Assembly: GCA_964034945.1 (NCBI GenBank)
Contig: OZ035961.1
Location: 24,500,161-24,564,160, forward strand
Origin: Chrysopilus asiliformis
Taxonomy: Eukaryota > Arthropoda > Insecta > Diptera > Rhagionidae
Direction: 5' to 3'
DNA length: 64,000 nt
Shown here: piece after piece, positions 1-9,083 of the stretch
Layout: each line of letters begins with the position of its first letter
How positions within the stretch are numbered: position 1 is the first letter of the stretch
The notes under the pieces: generated by a model
What the model was told of the DNA's origin: nothing
Databases searched by the model: none
Seen by the model: the letters and a program-made list of their open reading frames with translations, nothing else
Program-made: the position numbers and the translations under genes

Positions 1-304
1 GGTAGACCGACGTTACAGCGAAACAACGTTGCGCGAGGCAACGTTAACCGGGGTATGACTGTATATAAAGCAGAGAATTAATTGAAGAGTATTTTTATGC
101 AGTAATAGGGGGTTTGCTCTTAAGCAGGCTGCAGGTCAGCAATAAAATTGTGTGGAATTCATTTATTACGATTGTGCAGTTATCCGAGAAGCAATTATCA
201 GGGGTTTATTTGTACTCAATGCCTAATGTACTATAAAAAATAACAAAAAATTAAAAAAGGGAGAATATAGAAAATTAAAAAGGGGGCGAAAAGAAAAAGA
301 AGGA
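1..304. other. Intergenic, no gene seen
   Basis: AT-rich DNA without a convincing gene. The only structure is a short perfect hairpin at 25-45, with 8-base arms AACGTTGC / GCAACGTT and a 5-base loop. Its function is unknown. Confidence 0.5.
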
Positions 305-387
305 TGTCAAGTGTGGGGTTCGAACCCACGCTCCCTCTCGGGAACCAGAGCTTAAATCTGGCGCCTTAACCGCTCGGCCAACCTGAC
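305..387 (-). tRNA. tRNA-Leu (anticodon UAA)
   Basis: Read on the minus strand, the sequence folds as a type II (long variable arm) tRNA of 83 nt including the discriminator A. The acceptor stem GTCAGGT pairs with ACTTGAC, allowing one G-U pair. The D-arm carries TGGCCGAGCGG, which is typical of leucine tRNAs. The anticodon stem CCAGA/TCTGG encloses the loop TTTAAGC, giving anticodon TAA. The variable arm is TCCCGAGAGGGA and the T-arm contains GGGTTCGAACCCC, which is also the internal B-box promoter. I see no intron. The long variable arm together with the UAA anticodon makes tRNA-Leu nearly certain. A run of T on the minus strand that would act as a Pol III terminator is not obvious close by. 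Confidence 0.93.
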
Positions 388-450
388 TACCACCACGGTT
401 TTGTCACAAACACTATACCAACCCGGCCAGCCTGACTGCTCCGGAGTGAG
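388..450 (-). repeat. Partial duplicate of the tRNA-Leu 5' end and flank
   Basis: The stretch CGGCCAGCCTGACTGCT... followed by GTCACAAGCACTACA repeats, with substitutions, the segment CGGCCAACCTGACTACC... followed by GTCACAAACACTATA that covers the 5' end of the tRNA gene and its upstream flank. Only about 15 nt of tRNA sequence is included, so it is not a functional gene. Confidence 0.6.
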
Positions 451-721
451 TCACAAGCACTACAATAACTAAACTATATTTCGCTGCAAATTTTCGTCTC
501 GCTTTATTTGAATTGATTTCCTTCATGGAATCACTTATTTCTTATGGTTTTGCTAAAAATACCTTAAATTACTCATTGCAGTTGCGAAATAACAAACAAG
601 GAAATGTATGTATTGACCAGCAATATCCAAAAACAAACAGAAAAACAAAATTCAAATGCATTTGTGAGGTTTTATTGAATGAAGCTTTTTTTACAGTATA
701 TGCCCAATAAAACTTCTGTCT
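451..721. other. Intergenic, no gene seen
   Basis: Short open frames here have no recognisable features. The stretch ends at the left 9-bp target duplication of the transposon that begins at 731. Confidence 0.4.
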
Positions 722-730
722 ATTAAAAGC

Positions 731-961
731 GGTTTAGTGACATTTGGCCGAAAGACACTTCGCAAAAGTGATGTTTATCAAAGTTCTTTTGGCAAAAAAG
801 ACATTTCGCAAATGGTCCATTTGACAAAAAAGACATTTTGCAAAAAGTTTTTTGTCAAAAGTGGACACGTGACAAAAACACATTTAACAAATGGGACATT
901 TAACAAATGGGACATTTGGCAAATAATCCTTTTACGCGAAGACATTTGGCATTTAGAATAG
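731..961 (+). repeat. Left subterminal array of ~16-bp degenerate units
   Basis: About a dozen loosely conserved units such as GACATTTCGCAAATG, GACATTTTGCAAAAAG and GACATTTAACAAATGG run head to tail. The same unit type occurs in inverse orientation at the other end of the element. Tandemly repeated inverted termini are characteristic of Foldback-type transposons. Confidence 0.75.
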
Positions 962-1018
962 TTTTTGCGCGCGCAAAAACTATTCTAAATGCCAAATGTC
1001 TTCGCGTAAAAGGAATAT
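923..1018. repeat. Near-perfect 96-bp palindrome
   Basis: The two arms of about 48 bp meet without a spacer at GCGC|GCGC (970/971). The sequence from CCTTTTACGCGAAGACATTT reads back exactly on the other side. It would form a full cruciform or hairpin. It overlaps the inner end of the left subterminal array and looks like an inverted duplication of that end. Confidence 0.9.
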
Positions 1019-1269
1019 TATATTATATTTTTAAAAGTGACATAATATGTTTTAAATATAGTAAAACAATAATTTTCATTTTACAATATATTTATTTCAA
1101 ATATAAGTGGCTTGCTAATAACAACAATAGTTTCGCTTCTTTATAATCATTTTTTTTTCTAAAATTCTCTGAATTTTGATGTCTTTTGCAATATATTTTT
1201 TTCTTTTTGCAATCGGAGACGCACCAAGATGAAATTTTTCTATTTATACTTTTACAAAATTTAGTTCTT

Positions 1270-1872
1270 TTATTAATTCATCTAAAATTCTGTAAAATCC
1301 AACATAGTCAGCATCAATAATTGTGTGAATCCTGTTATGCCAAGCGGCCAAGCTTCTACGTAATTTTGCGTGCGTGGAATTTTTTTTTGGTCTAGCTCAA
1401 AGCAACTCCAGAAACTTGGAGGAAATAACACGGGTTTGTTGCTGGTTCCAAATACATATATTTCGTTAAACCATTGGATATGCTTTGGAGTCACTACTAA
1501 TGTTTGCATGGAAACTATAAAGTTGCTTGAAAATTGTAGGTACGACTTTAAAAGTCCCATCCATCATCCAATATTGTACACAACTCAAAATTTTTATAAA
1601 ATCTTCTGTCGAAATTAATAGAATACGATGATTGTTAAATGTTATATCCTTAATCACGAAGTCAGTGTTTTCTTTATATTGAGAATCTAATTCAAAAAAT
1701 AAATTGTCCGGTTCTTTAATGGTATTCCTAACTTTGCGTTTCGCTCTGATTGTAATTTTTTTTAGTGAAGTTGTTGAGGGCAAATTTTTAGCTACATCGG
1801 TACCACAATTTAATACTGCTTCTTGAATAATTTTGCAAGTTTTTTTATTTGGATTTTTAGAAGCTTCTACTT
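1270..1872 (-). pseudogene. C-terminal part of FLYWCH/MULE transposase gene, broken
   Basis: From 1872 down to about 1466 one frame carries a conserved middle section ending in a WMMDGTFKVVP-like motif typical of MULE transposases of the FLYWCH group (the first catalytic Asp region). The frame is then lost. A second frame below 1560 carries FELDQKKIPRTQNYVEAW, the C-terminal RTxNxVEAWH signature of these proteins. A further small frameshift at about 1335 restores HNRIHTIIDADYVGFYRIL. Most of the catalytic core between these blocks is absent. The frame at 1872 continues exactly from the frame at 11624 once one copy of the ACTT duplication is removed, so both pieces are one gene cut by the LTR element. 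Confidence 0.75.
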
Positions 1873-4412
1873 TGTACTGTGCCAAATTTATGGGATATCA
1901 CCTTTTCTTTAATGATTCCATAAAATACATAGTTCACGTAAAATTTCTCAGAATTTTAAATAAACTCGGTTGATATACAAAGGGTTGAGGATCTCTGTTG
2001 TAAGAGAAAGTGGTATAAAACGAAAAACTCGAACTAGAGGTTCGAATCTGAAATAGGGCAGGGATCAAAGCAAAACTAAATGGATCGTGTAAGTTGCGAA
2101 TGGTTGAATGGGTAAATTTCTGAGAAACGTGGAAATAGAACAAAAGTAAAACTAAGAAATGATCTGATCGATAAATTTCATAGACAGGACGGAAATAAAC
2201 AAAATTATTTTGGTTAGTCGTTATATTTCTGAGTAAAATTGAAACTGCGGATGAAAATTTGGGGAAAAAGCACCTGAGAAAGGAAAAATATAAGCACCGT
2301 ATTTATAGTAGCTTTCGGATAGGATAACTGGTAAGAGAACCATTATGGAAGTGATCTTCCATTTTTAGTCCAATAGTGAAGGAGGAAAGGTTCAAGAAGT
2401 CTAGAGGAACGACACGTGATAAAAAAAGTAAAGGTTTTAGAAATCGAATTGTAGTGAGTTAGTTATAGTTTTTCTTGTAGTTTTAGCATAAAAATAAAGA
2501 TAGAATCTGGTGGAAAACTTCGCGGCAATAAAAAAAGAAGGGGGTAACAAGGTATGTAAAACTTAACCTAATTTAGTGAATACTCAAGGCCGGAATAATG
2601 TGGTGTTCTTTCTTTTCTAATAATCATAGAAAAAGGGAGGATTAAATGCGGTATTCAGCCGGTAATGTCTAGTTAAACCGTGGGTTATTAAAGATTTATG
2701 CCGAGAAGAGATTTTCACCACACGTGTCGGCAAGTTCTAGATCTTTCGTCCACGCGGTTCGGATACCGTATAAAAAAACCGGATACCCTTAACGGATCCT
2801 CTCAAGCCCCGTTCAACGATTCCACTTCATCTCACATCAGATATCTTTTTCAAGAGATAGTAGAGAAATCAAAATTCAAAAAAAAAAGGAGGGAATTCTT
2901 CATAGAACGTCTTCGTAAAAGACGCAACAGAGAATTAAAAGTGATTCAGCGGAGGATTTCGTTGTTTTCTGACGCTACTTTTTATCCCGAAGCAAATCGC
3001 GCTTAACAAGCGGTGAAAAGGGAGCGCTTCAAGATCGTTTTTGAACGAAGGGAGTCAGCCGGAGGGCAGCCGCCAGCGTTCAACGAATGCCAAGTGGGAC
3101 TTCGCAAAGCCTGAGGGCAAAGCAATAGATACCCAAAAAGGGAAATCGAAGGAAGGGAACGACAACGAAGTATCGTCAGCTACCAAGTGTTTTATGGGCG
3201 TCTTTTGTTCAGTTCTGTTCGCTGTATTTTCAAATCGAATCATAATTCGATTATTGATAGAGAATTTTGTAAAAGGAAAGTTTGGTTCCGTTTATTTTTT
3301 TTGCTAGATTGAATTTTAATGCCACATTTTAGTGTATTTTAGCAAGATCGTCAAAATAATATCATACTGCCGCTGGATTGTGGAGGACTTGTGCGCACAA
3401 CTTCCTAGACAACACCACGTAAGGCAAACATAATCCTAAATAACCAAAAAGAAACATTTCAACTGTGAGTACCAAACTAAATTTAATCTAGCCAAAATTA
3501 ATATAAATAGATATATATGCAACCAAACTATTCGGCGATTAGAGTCATATTATAATTTGTGATCTTATTATATGTTTTGTTTATAATTATTTAAGTGTCG
3601 ATTGATTCAGAATATTGGTTGAAACAAATTTAACTCAGTAACCAATACCTTTACTAGAAACTCTAATGAGAAACTTTGTTTAAATTAAATGAGATTTTTT
3701 TTTAATAAATGTGCATAAATATTGAAACGGTACAAAGTGATATTTCCTTTTTTTTTTAAACTGATGAACGATTACCTGTCCATCTACACGCTTGAGTTCT
3801 CGCGAAGATCGTTAGCCTCCTATGAGCCAGGAGCTGAAGCTCTTTACTCGGGCACGACTAAGAAAATCAGATGTCGCTAGTTGCGACCGCACTTTTAGAT
3901 GTGGAATTTATTCGATTGTTTTAGTGTAAATTTAATTATGTCAGATTAAGTTTTTGAGGATGGATGAGACGTGATTCGTGATGATGTTGCATTAGAGGGG
4001 ATTGAATGTTGTAGGCCACTGTTTCCGGAAGCACGAAACGTTCGTATTTTTGTATTTGTTCGATTCGGAAAACCTTTCTTCTTTTCATAAACTCAATTTG
4101 GAAATTCTTTCTTCTTTTCATCTGTCTTTATAGGATTTTAATTTTCTATCCACCATTCCTGATATGAAAATACAAATTGCGAACGGGCAGTGAAGTAAGA
4201 GGTACGATCAGATAATAAAATTTTCTCGTTATGGAGTCACTTTTTCCACTGGCAAGATCCCACCCAAACCGACGAGTTCAAGCCGGCACAGAACTACGTA
4301 CCTAGCCAGGAGTGAAAAGGATAATCGCCAAGGGTAGCTCAACAGCCAATCTATCCCTGTTTTCAAGTTTTGGAAAATTTAATTTTTCAGACATAAAACC
4401 AAGAACATAACA
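1873..4412 (+). repeat. 5' LTR, 2,540 bp
   Basis: It matches 9084-11623 at a constant offset of 7,211 bases with no length change, and open frames inside both copies translate identically. The ends are TGTACTG...ACATAACA. This is long for an insect Ty3 LTR (usually a few hundred bases). It contains unassigned open frames at 2698-3006 and 3041-3307, whose role, if any, is unknown. Confidence 0.95.
2698..3006 (+). other. 102-codon open frame inside the LTR (copy at 9909-10217)
   Basis: The frame encodes a basic protein that opens MPRRDFHHTCRQVLD and has a Lys/Arg-rich middle (KSKFKKKRREFF). I recognise no domain. Because both LTRs were made from one template, identity between copies is not evidence of selection. 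It may be chance or leader coding capacity. Confidence 0.2.
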
Positions 4413-4414
4413 GA

Positions 4415-4431
4415 TGGCGCCCAATAGGTTG
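4415..4431 (+). promoter_or_regulatory. Primer-binding site
   Basis: TGGCGCCCAATAGG begins two bases after the left LTR. TGGCGCC is the complement of a tRNA 3' end, as in gypsy-type elements that use tRNA-Lys. The later bases differ from the usual Drosophila gypsy site, so the exact tRNA is not certain. Confidence 0.8.
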
Positions 4432-5451
4432 TGTACTAGAACAGCAAGTAAATGGCTTCCGGAAGAGTTGAAGGAGCCAAAGGTGTGAACTTGTAATAGA
4501 TTTCCGGAAACAGTCCATTAATACATCTTCTTTTCAATTTTTTTTTTGTTAAATTATTCTGGTGTAAGGGGGTTTTGGAAACTTGTCTCCTGTCCAGCTC
4601 TGGGGTATCTTGAGCTTTGCGTCTGGAGAAAATGGAAGGAACACCAACTTAGCTGGAGAGATTGTTGAGAAATTTGAGGTGTTATCCTATGATTGAGGTA
4701 TCTCTAACATAGTTGTTTTATCGTAGTCTCGTTGGTAAAGCATAGTAACACCAGAAGAAGGTCTTCAACAAAAAAATAAGAATTTTTGGGAATTTCTACT
4801 CCTGTCCTAATCATGATATTGATATAGAGTCTGAGAGAGAAATTCGAAAATTCGAAGCGATCTTGTATGAAAGGATTTTTTGGTGGACCGTGAGTCTCGT
4901 TCGGTTGACCAGATTCTCTTTATCAGACTTGACAAATTTCAGAGTAAAGTAGTTATTTTTTTTGATTTTTTTTTATATTTAGCAGAATGGAAATAGGCAG
5001 CATTCAGTCTGGTTTTGGGGCGGAAGAGTTACTGGTCACGTCTCATCCCATGTTATGAAATCTGTGTTAAGAATAAAGTTTTTTTTTGTTTTTTTTTGGT
5101 AAATTGTGTAGGAAGGGTAAAACCATACCGATATTAATAAATATATTTGTCAGATAGACAAAATAAAAGAAAAAAAAAATTATTGTTAAAGGGAAATAGG
5201 AAAGAGCCCATTGAAACAGTCACGGGTTTTCTTTCCGAATTTCAATTGTTAAGGTAGTCGTAGTAAGTGGTGGCGATAGTTAGAGGGGTATAGTAGATAG
5301 ACCTACATATTTGTTTTCTCTTTGTATTAAATAAAAAGTAAGAATTAATCGAGAAAAAATTATTCTGGGTTAAGGATTGGAATTCGAGTTGTCAGGGTTT
5401 GCTTACGGAAATAGATACATTCGGTTGCGTGGTAATTAGAGAGATTAGGAA
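4432..5451 (+). other. LTR element leader, no gene seen
   Basis: About 1 kb of untranslated leader lies between the primer-binding site and the first internal open frame. It is AT-rich with many stops in all frames and no recognisable motif. Confidence 0.5.
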
Positions 5452-6396
5452 ATGGTTCTGACGAGAAGACAAAGTATGAAGGGGGTAGTGAAAGGCAGAG
5501 GGCGTGGAAGAGGAAGAAGGTTAACTTTAACCCCATATCCTGACTCGGAAGAAAGGCTGTTAAGCAACGATGAGTCGGATGAGAAAAACAGTCCAGAAGG
5601 CGCTGCTTCGTATAAAATAAACGAAACTCCTATGTCGTCTAGACCTAGAGAGTTTGAATATTTAACGAATCAGTTGCGAAGCCATGATAGTTACTCGGCT
5701 CAGATACCTGTAATCGGCAACGACAAAAAAATTGTAGACTCTGAGTTAGGTGCAAGAGAGGGCAGAACGAGGGAGCAGGAGGTCTCGGGTATAGACAGAG
5801 AAAATAATAAAGATATAACTGCCGAAAGGGAACGTTCTTATATACGAGATATTCTGGAAGCAAGAAAAGAAGTTCCAAGTCTGTCCGGGTTTTCTGAGAA
5901 AGCAAAGAGGGTAACGTTCGAGATAGATTCCGAAAGACCGCAGTATGAAAATAAATATGGCACAGGGACTAAACCTAAAGTTAGGAAGAACTACTCTGAT
6001 TTCGATTCAGTAGGAGAAGTTTTGAAAGCTGCCCAAGGTTTAACACAAACTTACGAAAGACAGAAGGAACATTCACTGGGAGATGATTACCTCCAGAGGG
6101 AACGAGGTGTTAACTGGGAACGACGGACTTCAAACGTAGGTCAAACAAAAGGACAATCTGAAACAGGCGATTGGGAGAAAAACAGAAATCAACTGTTAGG
6201 GCTTTTGGAGAACGTAGCGAGATTAAGGTTAGGCGAGTCAGACTCCAAAATGTCGGAGCGAATTACTCAATCTGACAGAACCACTTATTTCCCAACCGTG
6301 TCGCAAACGAGATACAGATATGAGGATCAACCAGACCATAGGGGGAATCTGCGCGATTCGTTTGTTAGGGATGAAGGTCAGGGAACACGGGATTGA
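5452..6396 (+). CDS. Gag-like N-terminal protein, truncated
   Basis: This 314-residue frame starts MVLTRRQSMKG and is followed by a short Arg/Gly stretch. The rest is highly charged and predicted disordered, with few hydrophobic residues. Its position directly before pol suggests the N-terminal part of Gag. I see no capsid major-homology region, no CCHC zinc knuckle and no DTG/DSG protease site. It overlaps pol by 77 nt, with pol in the +1 frame. The overlap falls at the start of the RT domain, where other Ty3 elements would have nucleocapsid and protease upstream. The most likely explanation is an internal deletion joining the front of gag to RT. An unusual accessory protein is a weaker alternative. 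Confidence 0.55.
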   Translation: MVLTRRQSMKGVVKGRGRGRGRRLTLTPYPDSEERLLSNDESDEKNSPEGAASYKINETPMSSRPREFEYLTNQLRSHDSYSAQIPVIGNDKKIVDSELGAREGRTREQEVSGIDRENNKDITAERERSYIRDILEARKEVPSLSGFSEKAKRVTFEIDSERPQYENKYGTGTKPKVRKNYSDFDSVGEVLKAAQGLTQTYERQKEHSLGDDYLQRERGVNWERRTSNVGQTKGQSETGDWEKNRNQLLGLLENVARLRLGESDSKMSERITQSDRTTYFPTVSQTRYRYEDQPDHRGNLRDSFVRDEGQGTRD

Positions 6397-8938
6397 TGTA
6401 GGGGATGCCAAACCTATAAAACAACGCCATTTCCCAGTATCGCCTGCAATCCAACGGCTTATCGACGAAGAAATAGATAGGATGTTGGCTTTGGGAGTAA
6501 TAGAGGAGAGTTCGAGCGCCTGGAGTTCCCCGGTAGTATTGGTTCGTAAACCGGGGAAAAATCGGGTTTGTCTTGACTCTCGTCTATTAAATAGCGTAAC
6601 AAAAAAAGACGCGTACCCCTTGCAGAACATAGAAGGGCTGTTAAGTCGGTTGGCAGACACAAGATACATAAGTAGCATAGATTTAAAGGATGCCTATTGG
6701 CAGGTGCCTTTAGATAAACAATCCAGAGAAATGACGGCGTTCACTGTACCGGGTAGGCCCCTATATCAATTTGTAGTCATGCCGTTTGGCCTCTGCAATT
6801 CCGGACAACGTTTAGCGAGGCTCATGGACAAAGTAATACCGCATAGGCTTCGTCACAAAGTATTTGTATACCTAGATGACTTGTTGGTAATGTCGCCAAC
6901 TTTGGAGGAAATGTTCGACTTGTTGAGAGAAGTAGCCGTACGCATTAGATCTGCGGGGCTAACCATAAACCTCCGGAAGTCGAGGTTTTGTTTTAAAGAA
7001 CTGAGATATCTCGGATATATAGTGGGAGGCGGTTGCCTAAAAGTTGACAAAGAGAAAGTCGCAGCTATCGCGAATTTTCCGACCCCCACTACCGTAAAAC
7101 AGACACGTCGGTTTCTGGGGATGGCTGGGTGGTACCGTCGATTTATCCAAAACTACTCAACCTTGTCTGCTCCAATTTCGGATTGTCTTAAAAAGACAAA
7201 GAAGTTTGTATTTTCTTCCGAAGCACTCGAATCCTTCAACAAGTTGAAATCAGCGTTGACGTCCGCCCCAGTATTAGTGCACGCTGATTACAGCAAACAC
7301 TTTTACATACAGTGTGATGCCTCGAATTTAGGGATTGGCGGAGTTCTGTTTCAACTTGATGAGGATAAGCAGGAAAAACCGATAGCGTATATATCGCAAA
7401 AGTTAACATCAACTCAAAAGAAATATTCGGTCACCGAACTGGAATGTTTGGCCGCGGTAGTAAGTGTCAAAAAATTCCGTCCTTATGTTGAAGGACATCC
7501 GTTTACCCTAATAACTGACCATGCAAGCTTGAAGTGGCTGATGAGTCAGAAGGACTTATGTGGAAGGTTAGCCAGATGGAGTCTTAAACTCCAGGGTTTT
7601 GATTTTAAAATCCAACATTGTAAAGGGTCGATGAACGGAGTCGCAGATGCACTATCGCGAGCATTTATAGAAAGTATAGGTAGTGTATCGAAAGATCTTA
7701 TGACCGAGGTAGATGTGGCTTCCGAGGAGTTCAAATCAGAAGAATATACAAGTTTAATTCGCACAATTCAAGAAAACAGCGAAAGACTGCCCGATTTGAA
7801 CGTCTCGGATGGCTTGGTCTTTAAGAAAATGTTCCAAAATGACCCCACACAGGATCGTAGTTGGAGACTATGGATTCCATCTGGGCTGACTCAAACTGTA
7901 ATTCGGATGGCTCATCAGCCGCCTCAAGCTGCGCATGGCGGTATACATAAGACGTTGAGTAGACTTCAGACTAAATACTACTGGCCAAATATGTCGAGCC
8001 AAGTTCGAGAGATAATAAACAACTGTGAGATCTGCAAACAAACTAAATCACCGAATTTTGTGATGAAACCGACGACGGGAAAGAGAGTACTGCCAGAACG
8101 TCCTTGGCAGCGATTATACATGGACTTTTTGGGTCCATACCCTAGATCTCGGCAAGGAAATTCCATGCTATTCCTGGTACTTGACCATTTCTCTAAATTT
8201 CCTTTGGCAAAACCCTTGGCTCACGCAAATTCCAAGAATGTAGTCAAATATTTAAATGAGATTTTTAGTGTTTTTGGGGTCCCCGAAGAAATTTTCACGG
8301 ATAATGGGAAGCAATTTACGTCAAATTATTTTCAAGAATTTCTAAGATCATATGGCATTAAGCATATTAAGACCGCCGTGTATTCTCCACAGGCAAATGC
8401 CTCAGAGAGATTGAACAGGTCAATAATTGCTTCCATTAGAGCATATCTCGAGGACGACCAGAAACTCTGGGACACTCATTTGAATCATATAATGATGTCG
8501 TTGAGGAGCTCTATCCATACTGCGATTGGCATGTCTCCATATCAGGCAATTTTTGGTTGCAATATGGTAAACCACGGGTCAGAATATGAGCTACTAAAAA
8601 AACTGGATGTTTTGCAAGACGGAAATGTGCAAATACATTCAGGCGCGGATAAGATGGGGTTGATTAGAGCGAACATTTCTAAACAACTAGAGGAGACACA
8701 AAAAAATATCAGCAACAAATATAATTTACGAGCTAGAAATGTATCTTTTTTACCCGGTCAAGAGATCTATCGACGCCAATTTGTACTTAGCGACAAAAGT
8801 AAAAACTTTAACGCGAAATTAAGTAAGAAGTTCGTTAAAGGTCGAATCAAAAGCAAAATTTCTAAAAATCTTTTCCAAGTCGAAGATATGCAAGGAAAAT
8901 CTGTGGGAGTATTCCATGCTAAAGATTTGCGTTTTTAG
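6320..8938 (+). CDS. pol: Ty3/gypsy Pol: reverse transcriptase, RNase H, integrase
   Basis: The frame has 872 residues, counted from the first in-frame Met at 6320. Real homology begins at about residue 24 (GDAKPIKQR), so the Met is probably not the natural start. RT spans roughly 24-260, with the polymerase motif YLDD at 184-187. RNase H spans roughly 325-450, with catalytic Asp near 333 in CDASN, then TELE and TDHASL. Integrase starts with an HHCC zinc-binding region around 530-575. The catalytic triad is Asp602 (MDFLGPY), Asp661 (TDNGKQF) and Glu696 (NASERLN), with 34 residues between the last two. I see no chromodomain. The frame is open throughout, which fits a recent insertion, but protease and most of Gag are missing from the element. 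Confidence 0.93.
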   Translation: MRINQTIGGICAIRLLGMKVREHGIDVGDAKPIKQRHFPVSPAIQRLIDEEIDRMLALGVIEESSSAWSSPVVLVRKPGKNRVCLDSRLLNSVTKKDAYPLQNIEGLLSRLADTRYISSIDLKDAYWQVPLDKQSREMTAFTVPGRPLYQFVVMPFGLCNSGQRLARLMDKVIPHRLRHKVFVYLDDLLVMSPTLEEMFDLLREVAVRIRSAGLTINLRKSRFCFKELRYLGYIVGGGCLKVDKEKVAAIANFPTPTTVKQTRRFLGMAGWYRRFIQNYSTLSAPISDCLKKTKKFVFSSEALESFNKLKSALTSAPVLVHADYSKHFYIQCDASNLGIGGVLFQLDEDKQEKPIAYISQKLTSTQKKYSVTELECLAAVVSVKKFRPYVEGHPFTLITDHASLKWLMSQKDLCGRLARWSLKLQGFDFKIQHCKGSMNGVADALSRAFIESIGSVSKDLMTEVDVASEEFKSEEYTSLIRTIQENSERLPDLNVSDGLVFKKMFQNDPTQDRSWRLWIPSGLTQTVIRMAHQPPQAAHGGIHKTLSRLQTKYYWPNMSSQVREIINNCEICKQTKSPNFVMKPTTGKRVLPERPWQRLYMDFLGPYPRSRQGNSMLFLVLDHFSKFPLAKPLAHANSKNVVKYLNEIFSVFGVPEEIFTDNGKQFTSNYFQEFLRSYGIKHIKTAVYSPQANASERLNRSIIASIRAYLEDDQKLWDTHLNHIMMSLRSSIHTAIGMSPYQAIFGCNMVNHGSEYELLKKLDVLQDGNVQIHSGADKMGLIRANISKQLEETQKNISNKYNLRARNVSFLPGQEIYRRQFVLSDKSKNFNAKLSKKFVKGRIKSKISKNLFQVEDMQGKSVGVFHAKDLRF

Positions 8939-9083
8939 AATAAACTGTAAGGCCCAGCTAGCATTATATCTAAACATGAGGCTAATCTCAGGGTGGGACA
9001 GCCCCACGTTGATAGTCACTGTTGCAATTCGTCACTTTTCAAAATATTTATTTTTATCGGGAGTCTCAATAAATCTTTTGCCC
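8939..9083 (+). other. LTR element 3' internal stub
   Basis: These 145 bases lie between the pol stop and the right LTR. No purine-rich tract abuts the LTR; the preceding bases are CTTTTGCCC. This is unusual, because plus-strand priming normally needs a polypurine tract at this point. Confidence 0.5.

Noticed and set aside
6238..6678. Minus-strand frame over the gag/pol junction
   Set aside because: It is a shadow of the pol gene, with no independent features.
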